Source: Rhizobium sp. Root482 (GTDB lineage Bacteria > Pseudomonadota > Alphaproteobacteria > Rhizobiales > Rhizobiaceae). From it: a DNA stretch of 64,000 bases. The position numbers and the translations under genes are program-made. Where the stretch lies: positions 372,861-436,860 of the forward strand of contig NZ_LMFA01000012.1 in assembly GCF_001426565.1 (NCBI RefSeq), in the 5' to 3' direction. The notes under the pieces are model-generated. The model had not been told where the DNA came from, did no database searches, and saw nothing but the letters and a program-made list of their open reading frames with translations. Positions 1 through 9,408 of this stretch are shown here, in pieces; position 1 is the stretch's first letter, and each line of letters begins with the position of its first letter.

Positions 1-314
1 TCGACGCCCAGCACCACCGGCGTGATCCAGAGCCCGGTCATGAAGGGCACATGGAAGATTGCGGAGAGAAAGCCGGAGAGCGTTGACAGCAGCAGCCCGG
101 CCCCGGCGATCGCCAGCGGATGGAAGACGATCGCGCGGCGTACCGTCTCGACCCCGAAGGCGATGCCGTAGATCGACAGCGCGGCGACGGCAATCAGGCC
201 GCCGATGAAGCCGCCGCCCGGCTCGTTATGTCCGCGCAGAAGCACGAAGATCGAAAACAGCACCATGAGGCTGACGATCGGGGGGGCGGCGGTGCGAAGG
301 ATCAGCGATTTCAT
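1..314 (-). CDS. mnhB: Na+/H+ antiporter subunit B, MnhB/MrpB (C-terminus beyond window)
   Basis: This is a membrane subunit of the multisubunit Mrp/Mnh cation/proton antiporter, which exports Na+ at the cost of the proton gradient. The translation opens [20 protein letters not shown] and contains the family signature [14 protein letters not shown] near residue 28, followed by further hydrophobic helices. The ATG overlaps the stop of the upstream mnhA as ATGA, so the two are translationally coupled. The reading frame is still open at the left window edge, and about 104 codons are visible. Subunits C-G would be expected just outside the window. Confidence 0.9.
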   Translation of the reverse strand, partial: MKSLILRTAAPPIVSLMVLFSIFVLLRGHNEPGGGFIGGLIAVAALSIYGIAFGVETVRRAIVFHPLAIAGAGLLLSTLSGFLSAIFHVPFMTGLWITPVVLGV

Positions 315-2695
315 CGACGCGCCTCCACCGTGCCGGCCGTGTCGTCGTGCTCCGCGTCCGGATCATTGTCGGCGATGCGCCGCTGCGAACCGCCGAGGCG
401 CACCAGCGACAGGATCGCCAGCCCGGCGATCATCACCACGGCGATCTCGCCCAGCGTGTCCGTGCCGCGGAAATCGACGATGATGACGTTCACGACATTG
501 GCGCCATGGGCGATGGTCTTGGAATATTGATTGAAGAATTCGGTCAGCACCCCGTCGAAGGGCGCCTGCGTGACCTTGAGGAGAAGCAGCGTGGCGCCCA
601 GCCCGCAGGCGAGCGCGATTGCGGCATCCGGCAGGGTCTCGCGGAACGGCCGGTGGTCGGTCGGCGACAGCCGCAGCCGCGTCATCACCAGCGCCAGGAT
701 GACCACGGTCAGCGTTTCGATCATGAACTGGGTGAAGGAAAGATCCGGCGCGCCATAGAGCAGGAAGATCACCGCAACCGAAAAGCCCTGGATGCCGAGC
801 GAGACGATGGCCGTCAGTCGGTCGGCGGCGAGCAGCACGGCAAACAGCCCGATCACGGCGATGGCGATCACGGCAAGCTCGTGAAGGGGAATGTCGGCGG
901 GGAAGATCGGCGGCCGGGGCAATTCGCCGAACAGGAAGAGCGGCACCAGCAAGACGATGGCGATCATCGCGAAGGTGACGGTCATATAGGTATCGAGCCG
1001 GCCGTTCTGCAGCCGCCGGGTGAGCGAAAAGGACAGGCGCACCAGCCCGCCGACCGCCTGGTCGAAGCCGCGGTCCGGCCCCCAGCCGAGCCATGCCAGC
1101 AGGGCGGCAAGGGCGCAGCGCAGGCGCGTCAGCATGAGATAGGCGAGGATGCCAAGCACGGCCGTGAGCGCCGAAAGGGCGAGCGGCAGGCCGAGATGCG
1201 GCATGAGCGACAGGGAAACCATGCGCGCCTCCCCCGCGATGGCCGAGGCCATGGGCGATGAGACAAGCCGATGGAGCGTCGTCGAACCAAGCGCGGCGAC
1301 AAGGCCGGCCAGCGCCAGGAGGCCGGGACCGAGATAAAGCAGGGCCGGCGCCTCATGCGGCTTTTTCGGGGTGTTCACGGATTTACCGATGAATGGCGAG
1401 AGCGCCACGGCAAAGGCAACCGCAAACATCAGCGCATTGGAGAGGACGGCAAGGACCGCGAGGATGATCGAGCGCGGATCGAGTGAGGACAGCGCCGCAT
1501 AGACCTCTTCCTTGGCAATGAAACCGACAAAGGGCGCCATGCCGCCCATGGAGAAGGCCGCGACAAGGGCGATGCCGAAGGTCAGCGGCATGGCCCGGCG
1601 CAACCCGCCGAGTTGCGTGACATCGCGCGTCCCGGTCTCGTGGTCGATGATGCCGGCGACCATGAACAGGGCGCCCTTGAACAGCGAATGGGCGACGAGA
1701 TAAAGCACCGCCGCCTCGATCGCATGCGGCATACCGATGCCGGTCAAAAGCACCAGAAGGCCGAGCGAGGACATGGTGGTATAGGCGAGCATCAGTTTCA
1801 GGTCGGTCTGGCGCACGGAAAGAAGCGCGCCGGCAACAAGCGTCAACCCGCCGAAGAGCGGCAGGAGGGTCTGCCAGGCGGCGGTATCGCCCAGCACCGG
1901 ATTGAGCCGCATCAGGAGATAGACACCGGCCTTCACCATGGTGGCGGAATGGAGATAGGCCGAGACCGGGGTCGGCGCCTCCATGGCATTGGGCAGCCAG
2001 AAATGGAACGGAAACTGCGCCGATTTGGTAAAGGCGCCGACGAGCACCAGGAGGAGCGCCGCCAGATAGAAGGGGCTTGCCTTCACCTGCGGGCCGAGAT
2101 CGGCAAGCAGCGAAAACTGCGTGGTGCCGGAGATGGTCCACAGCAGGATCAGCCCGGCAAGCAGGAACAGGCCGCCGCCGCCGGTGACCAGCAGCGCCTG
2201 GAAGGCGGCGCGCCGGGCCGCCTCGCGGTGATGATCGAAGCCGATCAGAAGGAAGGAGGTGATCGAGGTGAGTTCCCAGAAGACGAACAGCATCAGGAAG
2301 CCGTCGGCCGCGACCAGCCCCAGCATCGAGCCCATGAACATCAGAAGGAAGGACAGGAAGCGGCCCTGGTGCGGGTGGCCCCTGAGGTAGCCGCCGGCAT
2401 AGAGCACGATCAGCGCCCCGATCCCGGAAATCAGCAGCAGAAAGGTCAGCGACAGGCCGTCGATCAGAAAGGAAAAGCGGACATCGAAGGACGGCACCCA
2501 ATCGTAACCGCCGCTGACCACCCCGCCGGCGGCGATTTCGGCCGCAAATCCGGCGAAATGCAGGAATAAGACAGCCGGGACGAGCGCCAGCACCAGGGCT
2601 GCCCTATGCCCGAGAATCCGGGTGAGCAGCGGCGCCGCAAGGGCGCCCAGAAAGGGCAGGCAAAGAGCCAGCAATGTCAGGCCGGCGGCATTCAT
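311..2695 (-). CDS. mnhA: Na+/H+ antiporter subunit A, MnhA/MrpA
   Basis: This is the large proton-translocating subunit of the Mrp antiporter, homologous to NuoL of respiratory complex I. The 794 residues are almost wholly hydrophobic. The order is an N-terminal proton-antiporter domain, the core antiporter domain with FWELTS near residue 140 and a lysine-bearing helix ([20 protein letters not shown]) near residue 225, and a C-terminal DUF4040/MrpA extension that ends in a charged tail. The length fits MrpA without a fused B subunit. It is first in the visible operon and overlaps mnhB by four bases. The ribosome-binding site before the ATG is weak. Confidence 0.93.
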   Translation of the reverse strand: MNAAGLTLLALCLPFLGALAAPLLTRILGHRAALVLALVPAVLFLHFAGFAAEIAAGGVVSGGYDWVPSFDVRFSFLIDGLSLTFLLLISGIGALIVLYAGGYLRGHPHQGRFLSFLLMFMGSMLGLVAADGFLMLFVFWELTSITSFLLIGFDHHREAARRAAFQALLVTGGGGLFLLAGLILLWTISGTTQFSLLADLGPQVKASPFYLAALLLVLVGAFTKSAQFPFHFWLPNAMEAPTPVSAYLHSATMVKAGVYLLMRLNPVLGDTAAWQTLLPLFGGLTLVAGALLSVRQTDLKLMLAYTTMSSLGLLVLLTGIGMPHAIEAAVLYLVAHSLFKGALFMVAGIIDHETGTRDVTQLGGLRRAMPLTFGIALVAAFSMGGMAPFVGFIAKEEVYAALSSLDPRSIILAVLAVLSNALMFAVAFAVALSPFIGKSVNTPKKPHEAPALLYLGPGLLALAGLVAALGSTTLHRLVSSPMASAIAGEARMVSLSLMPHLGLPLALSALTAVLGILAYLMLTRLRCALAALLAWLGWGPDRGFDQAVGGLVRLSFSLTRRLQNGRLDTYMTVTFAMIAIVLLVPLFLFGELPRPPIFPADIPLHELAVIAIAVIGLFAVLLAADRLTAIVSLGIQGFSVAVIFLLYGAPDLSFTQFMIETLTVVILALVMTRLRLSPTDHRPFRETLPDAAIALACGLGATLLLLKVTQAPFDGVLTEFFNQYSKTIAHGANVVNVIIVDFRGTDTLGEIAVVMIAGLAILSLVRLGGSQRRIADNDPDAEHDDTAGTVEARR

Positions 2696-2913
2696 CGGCT
2701 GGCATGATCCTTATCGAGGACGGATGCCCGGAGCGGGCGCGAGAAACCGGGATAAGCCAAGCGATGCACAAACTCAAGTTTGACACGGGATTATACAGGC
2801 CGGACTGCCGTGAAGGCGGATCCATCAGGAGATTCACAGCCGGGGATGCGCGTGGCGGGGCCGCGCCCCGGAATTGCCGAAACGGCGAAGGCTTCCTATA
2901 TCTCGCCAGAGAC

Positions 2914-2983
2914 CCCTATCCGGCCAGAATCCCTATCTTGCCAGAATCCCTATCCTACCAGGCATCCCTATCCTACCAGGCAT
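2914..2983 (+). repeat. 17-18 bp tandem repeat in the msrB leader (four copies)
   Basis: Four head-to-tail units of the form CCCTATCYKRCCAGRMAT occupy the sequence directly before the msrB ribosome-binding site; the last two are identical 18-mers and the first two are 17-mers. A decayed fifth unit precedes them near 2894. The rest of the roughly 300-base gap between the mnhA start and msrB shows no gene. The repeat ends two bases before the AAGGAG box, so copy number would change the 5' leader but not the protein. Confidence 0.85.
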
Positions 2984-2996
2984 CAAGGAGAAACCG

Positions 2997-3440
<444 letters not shown>

Positions 3441-3496
3441 CCAGCCTCAGGCGGGACGCGCGTTGCGCCCTGCCAGTCCGCCGGCAGGCCCGCAGT

Positions 3497-3727
3497 CTAT
3501 GGCGTCGGTGCTCCGCCGAAAATTTGAGTGAATAGCGCGGACAGGACGATCCCGAGCACGGCGAGCGCGATCAGCGGCACGAAAATGAAGACGAGGATCA
3601 ACGACCAGCTGCGGCCCGAGACCTCCTCCTCGTCGGCACTCCACAACGCCATGTCGCCGGCATCGGCCTGGCCCGATCGGCCGCGAGCGGCGGCGTTGTG
3701 GTTGGCGTGGTCCCGGATCTTCGCCAT
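3497..3727 (-). CDS. small single-pass membrane protein, unknown function
   Basis: This is a 76-residue protein with a polar N-terminal half (KIRDHANHNAAARG, then an acidic ADEEEV stretch) and one strong hydrophobic helix (SLILVFIFVPLIALAVLGIV) near the C-terminus. I do not recognise the family. The start used here has AGGAAAGGGG upstream; a longer form beginning at 3808 is possible but has no clear ribosome-binding site. It is convergent with msrB. The acidic pre-helix segment suggests N-in or tail-anchored topology, which is inference. Confidence 0.6.
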   Translation of the reverse strand: MAKIRDHANHNAAARGRSGQADAGDMALWSADEEEVSGRSWSLILVFIFVPLIALAVLGIVLSALFTQIFGGAPTP

Positions 3728-3943
3728 TCTGCCCCTTTCCTGTCTCGCGCGCCCTGTCACGGCGACAAAGTGCCACGGCGACCAATTGCGCGCGCGCACA
3801 TTCGTCATTACGCATATAGCATCAATGGGGGTGCGCAGATATCCCTTTATCCCGATCTTTTACGGCTCGGAGACGAAAGAGTTTCGGTCCGCCTGCACCC
3901 TATCCGGCCAGCCATGCGCGACCGGCATCGGTCGGAGGAGCGC

Positions 3944-4594
3944 TCAGGCGCTGATGCAGGTGAGGACGGCCGAATAATGGACGGCGGCGGCGGCAACGAC
4001 GAAGCCGTGCCAGATGGCATTCTGGAACCGCAGCTTTTCCCAGACATGGAAGATCACGCCGCAGGAATAGATGATACCGCCGACCAGGATGAGGATGAGC
4101 GTCGTCTCCGTTAGCTGCGACAGAAGCGGCCCGGCGGCGAAAACGCCGCTCCAACCCATGGCGAGGTAGAGCAGGATCGCCACCCTATCGAAGCGGCCGG
4201 GAAAGACGCATTTGATCAGGATGCCGACAAGGGCGATCGCCCAGATGCCGATCAGCATGCCGAACAGGAAGGGATCATCCCAGCCGCGCTGCAGGAAGGG
4301 CGTATAGGTGGCGGCGATCAGCACGAAGATCGACGAATGATCGAAGCGGCGCAGGAACCATTTGGTGTTCGACACCGGATAGAGATTGTAGAGAAAGGAA
4401 ATCGACAGGGTGGCCACCAGCCCGGCGCCGTAGATCACGGCGGCGACCAGCTGGCCGGAACTGCTCCAGAGCGTCGCATAGAAGATCATCGCCGTGACGC
4501 CGATCAGCGCGAAGGCCAGACCGACACCGTGAACGACGCCATCGGCAATCAGTTCAGAGCGGTCGTAGTTCCATTTGATGCCCTTGATTTCCAC
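3944..4594 (-). CDS. trhA: hemolysin III / TrhA family membrane protein
   Basis: This is a 216-residue seven-helix inner-membrane protein of the HlyIII/PAQR-like family, whose bacterial members affect membrane energy or fluidity homeostasis. Visible family marks are the N-terminal ELIADGVVHGVG (His), FYNLYP-like FLYNLYP, RRFDHSSIFVLIAATYTPF in the middle, and the late histidine pair in IIYSCGVIFHVWE and WHGFVVAAAAVHY. It starts at GTG, with GAAGAGG five bases upstream. The haemolysin name is historical and no toxin role is implied. Confidence 0.88.
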   Translation of the reverse strand: MEIKGIKWNYDRSELIADGVVHGVGLAFALIGVTAMIFYATLWSSSGQLVAAVIYGAGLVATLSISFLYNLYPVSNTKWFLRRFDHSSIFVLIAATYTPFLQRGWDDPFLFGMLIGIWAIALVGILIKCVFPGRFDRVAILLYLAMGWSGVFAAGPLLSQLTETTLILILVGGIIYSCGVIFHVWEKLRFQNAIWHGFVVAAAAVHYSAVLTCISA

Positions 4595-4801
4595 GCAAGC
4601 CTCTTCATTTCGTCTTCATAAATCCGTCGGCGCTCTTCGCCCATGCCAGTGCTGGTGACAGCCGTCCATGGCAAGGTCATGGCGGGAGCGCCGATCATGG
4701 CAATTTGCCACAGACCGGCGCTTCGAAACAGGCCGAGGCCATCAAAATTTGAAACAGCGCGTCATCCGCGCCGGCATGGCGAGGCGCGCGATTGCCTTCT
4801 C

Positions 4802-5224
4802 CTATCGGTCGATCAACACCGCGCAGCCGCAATGGCTGGCGACGCGGCTGGCGGTCGAGCCGAGGAAATAATCGATCAGCCCTGGCCGGTGCGAAGCGAT
4901 GATCACCAGATCGGCGCCCACTTCCGCGGCAAAGGCGTTGATGGTCCCCGCAGCACCGCCGACGCGGATTTCGACACGGCCGTTGACGGCATGTTTTTCC
5001 TTCAGGCCGGTCAGGGTCTCCACAGCGTTCTTGCGCGAGGCTTCGATCAGTTCCAGCGGAAAATCGATGATCATATAGCCCTGCGCATAGGCGTTCATGT
5101 CTTCCACGACATTGAGAAGGATGATCTCGCCGCCGTCGTCGAGCAGCGTCAAGGCGCGCTCGAGAGTCTTTTCGCCATGTTCGAGCTGGTCCATGGCAAT
5201 CGGCACGATGATTTTCTTGTACAT
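4802..5224 (-). CDS. universal stress protein, UspA family
   Basis: This is a 140-residue single-domain Usp. It begins MYKKIIVPIAMDQLEHGEK and contains the late nucleotide-binding type segment (GADLVIIASHRPGLIDYFLGS then ASHCGCAVLIDR), close to the ATP-binding GX2GX9GS/T pattern but with a divergent first glycine region. Usp proteins are cytosolic stress or nucleotide-sensing modulators. AAGGAG precedes the ATG. It lies downstream of no obvious partner; hlyIII is on the same strand about 200 bases further on. Confidence 0.9.
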   Translation of the reverse strand: MYKKIIVPIAMDQLEHGEKTLERALTLLDDGGEIILLNVVEDMNAYAQGYMIIDFPLELIEASRKNAVETLTGLKEKHAVNGRVEIRVGGAAGTINAFAAEVGADLVIIASHRPGLIDYFLGSTASRVASHCGCAVLIDR

Positions 5225-5393
5225 GGCACTCTCCTTGGTCCGGCGCGCCTTGCATCACGGGTTCTGTCCGGGCCGGCAGCCCGTTGTTTTCAAAGACTTG
5301 CCGGCCAGCGCGTCCTCATTAATATGGTACCGCAGGCGGCGGCGAGCAAGCCGCCATTCGGTCGCAGGCGATGCTTGCCGGCATCGGCAATAG

Positions 5394-5423
5394 GGGCACC
5401 GTCAACAAGGGCACTGTCAACAG
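5394..5423 (+). repeat. 15 bp tandem repeat in the VOC gene leader
   Basis: There are two adjacent 15-mers GGGCACYGTCAACAR followed by a third partial unit GGGCAGA. They sit in the 320-base gap between the divergent usp and VOC genes, about 120 bases before the VOC start. The remainder of that gap shows no gene or clear terminator. It belongs with the other short-period repeats in this window. Confidence 0.7.
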
Positions 5424-5545
5424 GGGCAGAACGGTACATCCACACTCTGCCGTCTTCCGGCCACCGGCGGACGGCCCCATATTGCAGGAACAGACCCGAA
5501 ATCCCCTGACGGCCCGATTGCCGGGCCAAACCGGAAGGAAATGCC

Positions 5546-6409
5546 ATGACAAGCCTCGCCGCAGACCACGCCACCCGCATGCCGGTCCATGTCGACCACG
5601 TGCATCTGGCGGTGCGCGACCTGCCGATGGTTTCGGCCTTCTACCGCGACATGATCGGCCTCGGATCGATCGAGAAGAGCGAAAGCGGCGAGGTGCTCGG
5701 CGTTGCCGGACAGCCGCTTTTGACGCTTTTGAGCGAAAAGGATGCCGTAATCGCACCGCGCAATGCGCCCGGCCTGTTCCACACCGCCTTCCTCTTGCCG
5801 GACCGCACCGAACTCGGCCGGTTCCTCGTCCATGCGGCCGGCCAGAATGTGCCGCTGCAAGGGGCCTCCGACCACCTGGTCAGCGAGGCGCTCTATCTCG
5901 ACGATCCGGAGGGCAACGGCATCGAGATCTATCGCGACCGCCGGCGCGACGAATGGGACTATCTCGACGATGGCACGGTGAAGATGGCGACGCATGGGCT
6001 CGACCCCCAGGCGCTCTATGACGAGACCCCGAAGGACAAATGGGAGGGCATGGCGCCCGGGACGACGATCGGCCATGTGCATCTGAAAGTGTCCGAGGTC
6101 GCGCAGGCGGAAGCCTTCTTCCGCGATGCGCTGGGGCTCGACCTGATGGCCACCTATCCCGGCGCCGGCTTCTTCGCCTCGGGCCGCTATCACCACCATG
6201 TCGCCGCCAATATCTGGAATTCGCGCGGTGCACCAAAACGCGCGGCCGGCATGACCGGGCTTGCCGAATACAGCCTGCGTTTCAACGACCCTGCCCTGCT
6301 GCAGACTACCCTCGCCCAGCTGGACAGGCTGGAAATCCCGGTTTCCCGCGACGGCAACAGCGCCTCGCTGACGGACCCCTGGGGCATGCGGCTGAAACTG
6401 GCGGCGTAG
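5546..6409 (+). CDS. VOC-family protein with two domains (catechol-2,3-dioxygenase-like, CatE type)
   Basis: This is a 287-residue protein with two vicinal-oxygen-chelate domains. The first begins VDHVHLAVRDLPMVSAFYRD near residue 15 and the second IGHVHLKVSEVAQAEAFFRD near residue 175. The phrase YLDDPEGNGIEIYRDR closes domain 1, as in extradiol dioxygenases and glyoxalases. Histidines at the starts of both domains and the glutamate in GIEIY are plausible metal ligands. The true substrate cannot be told; bacterial CatE-like proteins often act in thiol or aromatic detoxification. GGAAGGAA lies before the ATG. Confidence 0.8.
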   Translation: MTSLAADHATRMPVHVDHVHLAVRDLPMVSAFYRDMIGLGSIEKSESGEVLGVAGQPLLTLLSEKDAVIAPRNAPGLFHTAFLLPDRTELGRFLVHAAGQNVPLQGASDHLVSEALYLDDPEGNGIEIYRDRRRDEWDYLDDGTVKMATHGLDPQALYDETPKDKWEGMAPGTTIGHVHLKVSEVAQAEAFFRDALGLDLMATYPGAGFFASGRYHHHVAANIWNSRGAPKRAAGMTGLAEYSLRFNDPALLQTTLAQLDRLEIPVSRDGNSASLTDPWGMRLKLAA

Positions 6410-6433
6410 GCTTTCCCCGCCGCCAGTCCACAA

Positions 6434-7675
6434 TCAGTGGGTCTTGCCGGAGCCGCCGACCGCAACAATCGCGAAGGGCTGGCCTTCGACGGCAACGGTC
6501 CGGGTCTCCTCCAGGGTCTCGCTGTCGATCATGCGCACGAGGCCATGGCGGGGATCGGTGATGGCGATCTCGGCGCCGGCGACCGCGAGATGTGGGCGCG
6601 GGTCCCGCCAATGACCGTCCTTGCTATAGGGCTCGGTGACGGTGACTGAGCGGGTAATGCTGCCGCTGACGATATCGAGGACATGCAATTTCCCATCCTC
6701 GGTGAGGATATAGGCATTGCGCAGTTTGGCCGGGTCGAGCGCGAAATCCACGCGCCGGGTGGGCAGATCGACGAGGCGGTAGGGCGTGGCGCTGTCGGGA
6801 TCGATCAGCACCAGCCTGTCCTCGCCGTAATTGCCGAGAAAGACCTGCATCGCCTTTCCACCGAGCAGGGTCGAAACCTTGCCCTCCGGCAGGCTCTCGT
6901 CATAGGCGAGCATGTCCAGCTTCGGCCCGTCGAGACCGCCCGGCCGGGCGATGAGAACCCCCTCCTTGCAACCGAAGGCGACAAGCCGCGCGGACGTTGC
7001 CTCGCCGTGCAGGTCGGTGCAGGCAACGGCCTCGCCGATCTGCTTGCCCGTGCGCTCGACCACCCGCAGGCCGAAGCGCGGCGGCAGGTCGCCCGGCTTG
7101 ACCGTGGCCTCCATGTTGGGGACGGAAACGAGGACATGCCGGCCCATCGGCACCGCCACCCCATGATGCGGCGCGGTCGTATCGATGCTGGTGCCGCCCC
7201 CTCCTTCCAGCAGATCGCCTTCCAGCAGGTCGCTTTCGAGCAAGAGATCCGCCTTGCCGCCGCGATCGTAAAAGACGGCGACGTCATCGCCATGGGTGAC
7301 GACATGGCCGGGCTTCTGCCCCCGGATAAGGCCCGGCAGGAGTTCCGGCTCGGCGATCTCGATATCGCGATGCTCGCCGTGATCCGACAGGGCGACGCCG
7401 GTGGAGATGATCTCTACCCTGTCCTTCTCGCCCTGGATGGCGAATACGGTTTTCCCGCTGTCGCTCAAGGAAAGCGCCGCATGGCCGGCCAGATCGAAAC
7501 GCCCGAGTTCGGCACCGGTTCTGGCGTCCAGCGCCCGGACGACCGGCAAAGTATGATCCGCCACGAACAGGCGCCATGTTTCGCCATGGTCTTCGGCCAG
7601 CGCCGGCGCGACGGCAAGCGCCATGAAAGTCGCCAGGACGGCGGCCTTTCCCGTTATATTGCAAGGGCTCTGCAT
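6434..7675 (-). CDS. aztD: AztD-like periplasmic zinc metallochaperone (beta-propeller)
   Basis: This is a 413-residue exported protein with a signal peptide (hydrophobic AAVLATFMALAVAPALA). AztD proteins form a beta-propeller that passes zinc to the AztC solute-binding protein. The match rests on the overall pattern (RLFVADHTLPVVRALDARTG at the mature N-terminus, repeated blades) and on histidine/acid clusters such as SDHGEHRDIEIAEPE. A local pentapeptide repeat (ESDLL EGDLL EGG) is inserted after FYDRGGKADLLL. No aztABC transporter is adjacent, which is odd. A Zur-like palindrome lies just upstream. It could be another propeller protein, but the histidine motif favours AztD. Confidence 0.72.
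   Translation of the reverse strand: MQSPCNITGKAAVLATFMALAVAPALAEDHGETWRLFVADHTLPVVRALDARTGAELGRFDLAGHAALSLSDSGKTVFAIQGEKDRVEIISTGVALSDHGEHRDIEIAEPELLPGLIRGQKPGHVVTHGDDVAVFYDRGGKADLLLESDLLEGDLLEGGGGTSIDTTAPHHGVAVPMGRHVLVSVPNMEATVKPGDLPPRFGLRVVERTGKQIGEAVACTDLHGEATSARLVAFGCKEGVLIARPGGLDGPKLDMLAYDESLPEGKVSTLLGGKAMQVFLGNYGEDRLVLIDPDSATPYRLVDLPTRRVDFALDPAKLRNAYILTEDGKLHVLDIVSGSITRSVTVTEPYSKDGHWRDPRPHLAVAGAEIAITDPRHGLVRMIDSETLEETRTVAVEGQPFAIVAVGGSGKTH
7203..7247 (+). repeat. 15 bp tandem repeat inside aztD (three units)
   Basis: Two 15-mers CCTTCCAGCAGRTCG and a third diverged unit lie in frame within aztD and encode a five-residue repeat LLESD/LLEGD/LLEGG on the minus strand. The period is a multiple of three, so unit gain or loss would keep the frame and lengthen an acidic loop. 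Confidence 0.75.
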
Positions 7676-7695
7676 GAAGGTCTCCAGTGATTTAA

Positions 7696-7731
7696 TGTAA
7701 TAACGTTACATGCGTATCGTTATAAAGTTAC
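7696..7731. promoter_or_regulatory. candidate Zur operator upstream of aztD
   Basis: TGTAATAACGTTACA is a near-perfect inverted repeat (arms TGTAA/TTACA), followed ten bases later by a second, weaker half-site cluster GTTATAAAGTTAC. It sits about 20-55 bases before the aztD ATG, where an operator would be expected. GTTAT/ATAAC-rich palindromes are typical of Zur sites in alphaproteobacteria. The link to zinc depends on the AztD assignment. Confidence 0.5.
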
Positions 7732-7886
7732 ACCAATCCTGTCCAGACGGAAAACGTCAGGCATGAGAGTTTTCCCGCGTCGGCTCGCCGTGCGGTTTCC
7801 GCGGACGAGCGAGCCGGCGCAGGCGAACCTGCCGACGGCGCCTACCCGCTACAGATCACGGCGGGCGCGCGTGGAAAGGCCACGGG

Positions 7887-8258
7887 TTATGTAAGTTGCG
7901 CCGTGTCATCGCTCATCCGGCGTTGTTTCAGCTTGTGGCCGATCGCAACAATGGCGTTGATGGCGGGGACAAGCTCACTCCCAAGCGCCGTCAGGCTGTA
8001 TTCCACCGTCGGCGGTGTCGTCGGCACGATGGTGCGGTCGATCACGCCCTTGGCCTCAAGGTCCTTCAGCCGGGCGCTAAGCACCTTGGCGGTGATGGCC
8101 GGAATATCGATCCTCAGCTCGCTGAAACGACGGGCGCCGCCGCTCAGGCACCAGATGACATTCGGCGTCCAGGCGCCGCCGAGCAACTGCATGCACTCGC
8201 CCACCGGGCAGGTCGGCGGCAGCGCGCCCGCCCGGTTCTTCCTGATCTTCAAGGCCAT
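7887..8258 (-). CDS. HxlR-family transcriptional regulator
   Basis: This is a 123-residue winged-helix regulator. It has the family cysteine PVGECMQLLGGAWTPNVIWCL near residue 20, the recognition region RRFSELRIDIPAITAKVLSARLKDLE, and the wing VEYSLTALG. HxlR members often sense electrophiles or quinones through that N-terminal cysteine. The start MALKIRKNR is preferred because it matches family length; a longer frame from 8342 would cover the divergent promoter. It is divergent from the GST-NTF2-tautomerase operon and very likely controls it. Confidence 0.9.
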   Translation of the reverse strand: MALKIRKNRAGALPPTCPVGECMQLLGGAWTPNVIWCLSGGARRFSELRIDIPAITAKVLSARLKDLEAKGVIDRTIVPTTPPTVEYSLTALGSELVPAINAIVAIGHKLKQRRMSDDTAQLT

Positions 8259-8307
8259 AGCGAGAACTTTCCGGTTACCGCGGGGAAACTTGAAACATCG
8301 GTAACAC

Positions 8308-8335
8308 AAGGTAATCTGGTATACAAAGGTTATCT
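8308..8335. promoter_or_regulatory. candidate HxlR operator: direct repeat
   Basis: AAGGTAATCT and AAGGTTATCT lie 18 bases apart in the intergenic region, with further GGTAAC/GGTTAC copies on the HxlR side. The spacing of about two helical turns places both boxes on one DNA face. Position between the divergent hxlR-like gene and the GST operon supports a shared operator. Confidence 0.45.
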
Positions 8336-8392
8336 CGCTCATTTAGGTTCCGGCTGCCTGCAAGGGCAGACCAACAGCAAAGGAACCAGACC

Positions 8393-9007
8393 ATGAAGCT
8401 CTATTACGTCCCCGGCGCCTGCTCGCTCTCGCCGCATATCAGCCTGCGCGAGGCGGGCGCGGATTTCGCGATCGAGAAGATCGACATTTCGACCCACCGC
8501 ACCGAAAGCGGCGAGGATTTCCGCGCCATCAACCCCAAGGCCCGCGTGCCGGCCCTGGTGCTGGAGGACGGCGAAGTGGTGACCGAAGGCGCCGCCATCG
8601 TTCAATATATCGCCGATCGCTTTCCCGCAGCCGGCCTTGCGCCGGACAACGGCACGCTTGCCCGCACGCGCCTGCAGGAACATCTCAACTTCATTGCCTC
8701 CGAACTGCACAAAAGCTTTGCGCCCCTGTTCAATCCCACCGCTTCCGACGAGGCGAAGACGACGGCAAAGACCCTCGTTGCCGACAAGCTCGACCATGTC
8801 GAAAGCCTGTTGTCCGACAGCCGGGCCTATCTGCTCGGCAGCCAATTCTCGGTGGCCGATGCCTATCTCTTCACCGTGACGAACTGGACCGGGCCGACCG
8901 GCATCGGACTCGATCGCTGGCCGCATCTGGCCGCCTATGCGAAGCGAATCGGAGAACGGCCGGCCGTGCAGGCGGCGATGCAGGCGGAAGGGCTGGTTGC
9001 GGCATGA
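8393..9007 (+). CDS. glutathione S-transferase, beta-class-like
   Basis: This is a 204-residue cytosolic GST. The thioredoxin-fold N-domain opens MKLYYVPGACSLSPHISLRE with the beta-class cysteine (Cys10 region) and has the cis-proline KARVPALVLEDGEVVTEGAAI. The helical C-domain carries FSVADAYLFTVTNW. It would conjugate glutathione to electrophiles. It is the first gene of a three-gene operon, and its stop overlaps the next ATG as ATGA. AAAGGAA lies before the start. Confidence 0.93.
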   Translation: MKLYYVPGACSLSPHISLREAGADFAIEKIDISTHRTESGEDFRAINPKARVPALVLEDGEVVTEGAAIVQYIADRFPAAGLAPDNGTLARTRLQEHLNFIASELHKSFAPLFNPTASDEAKTTAKTLVADKLDHVESLLSDSRAYLLGSQFSVADAYLFTVTNWTGPTGIGLDRWPHLAAYAKRIGERPAVQAAMQAEGLVAA

Positions 9008-9396
9008 GCGGGATAGCGCGCACCGACCAGGACTTTGCGGCGGTCATCGATGTCATCGCCCGCTATTTCGACGGGCTCCACCACAGCGACACCTCGATTC
9101 TGAAAACCGTCTTCCATCCGAAGGCGCTCTACGCGACCGCCACCGAAGGCTCCCTTCTGGAGCTTGACATGGAGCGCTATTTCCCGATCGTCGACAAGCG
9201 CCCCTCGCCGGCCAGCCGGGGCGAGGCCAGGGCCGACCGGATCATCTCCATCGAATTCGCCGGGCCGGTCACGGCTTTTGCCCGGGTGGAATGCGCGATC
9301 GGCGAAAAGTCCTTCACCGATTTCCTGTCACTGATCCGTGTCGACGGCCGCTGGCAGATCATCGCCAAGGTCTTTCATTATGACATGGCAGCCTGA
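9004..9396 (+). CDS. NTF2-like / putative lumazine-binding domain protein
   Basis: This is a 130-residue cone-fold protein of the SnoaL/NTF2 superfamily, similar to the putative lumazine-binding group. Markers are VIARYFDGLHHSDTSILKTVFHP near the N-terminus and FLSLIRVDGRWQIIAKVFHY at the C-terminus. The family includes isomerases, hydrolases and ligand carriers, so a specific reaction cannot be assigned. Its start overlaps the GST stop, which implies coupled translation. Confidence 0.8.
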   Translation: MSGIARTDQDFAAVIDVIARYFDGLHHSDTSILKTVFHPKALYATATEGSLLELDMERYFPIVDKRPSPASRGEARADRIISIEFAGPVTAFARVECAIGEKSFTDFLSLIRVDGRWQIIAKVFHYDMAA

Positions 9397-9408
9397 AGAG
9401 GAGACGAC

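Noticed and set aside
2914..2983. Short repeats as a CRISPR array
   Set aside because: Units are contiguous, without spacers, and only 17-18 bases long; no cas genes are present.
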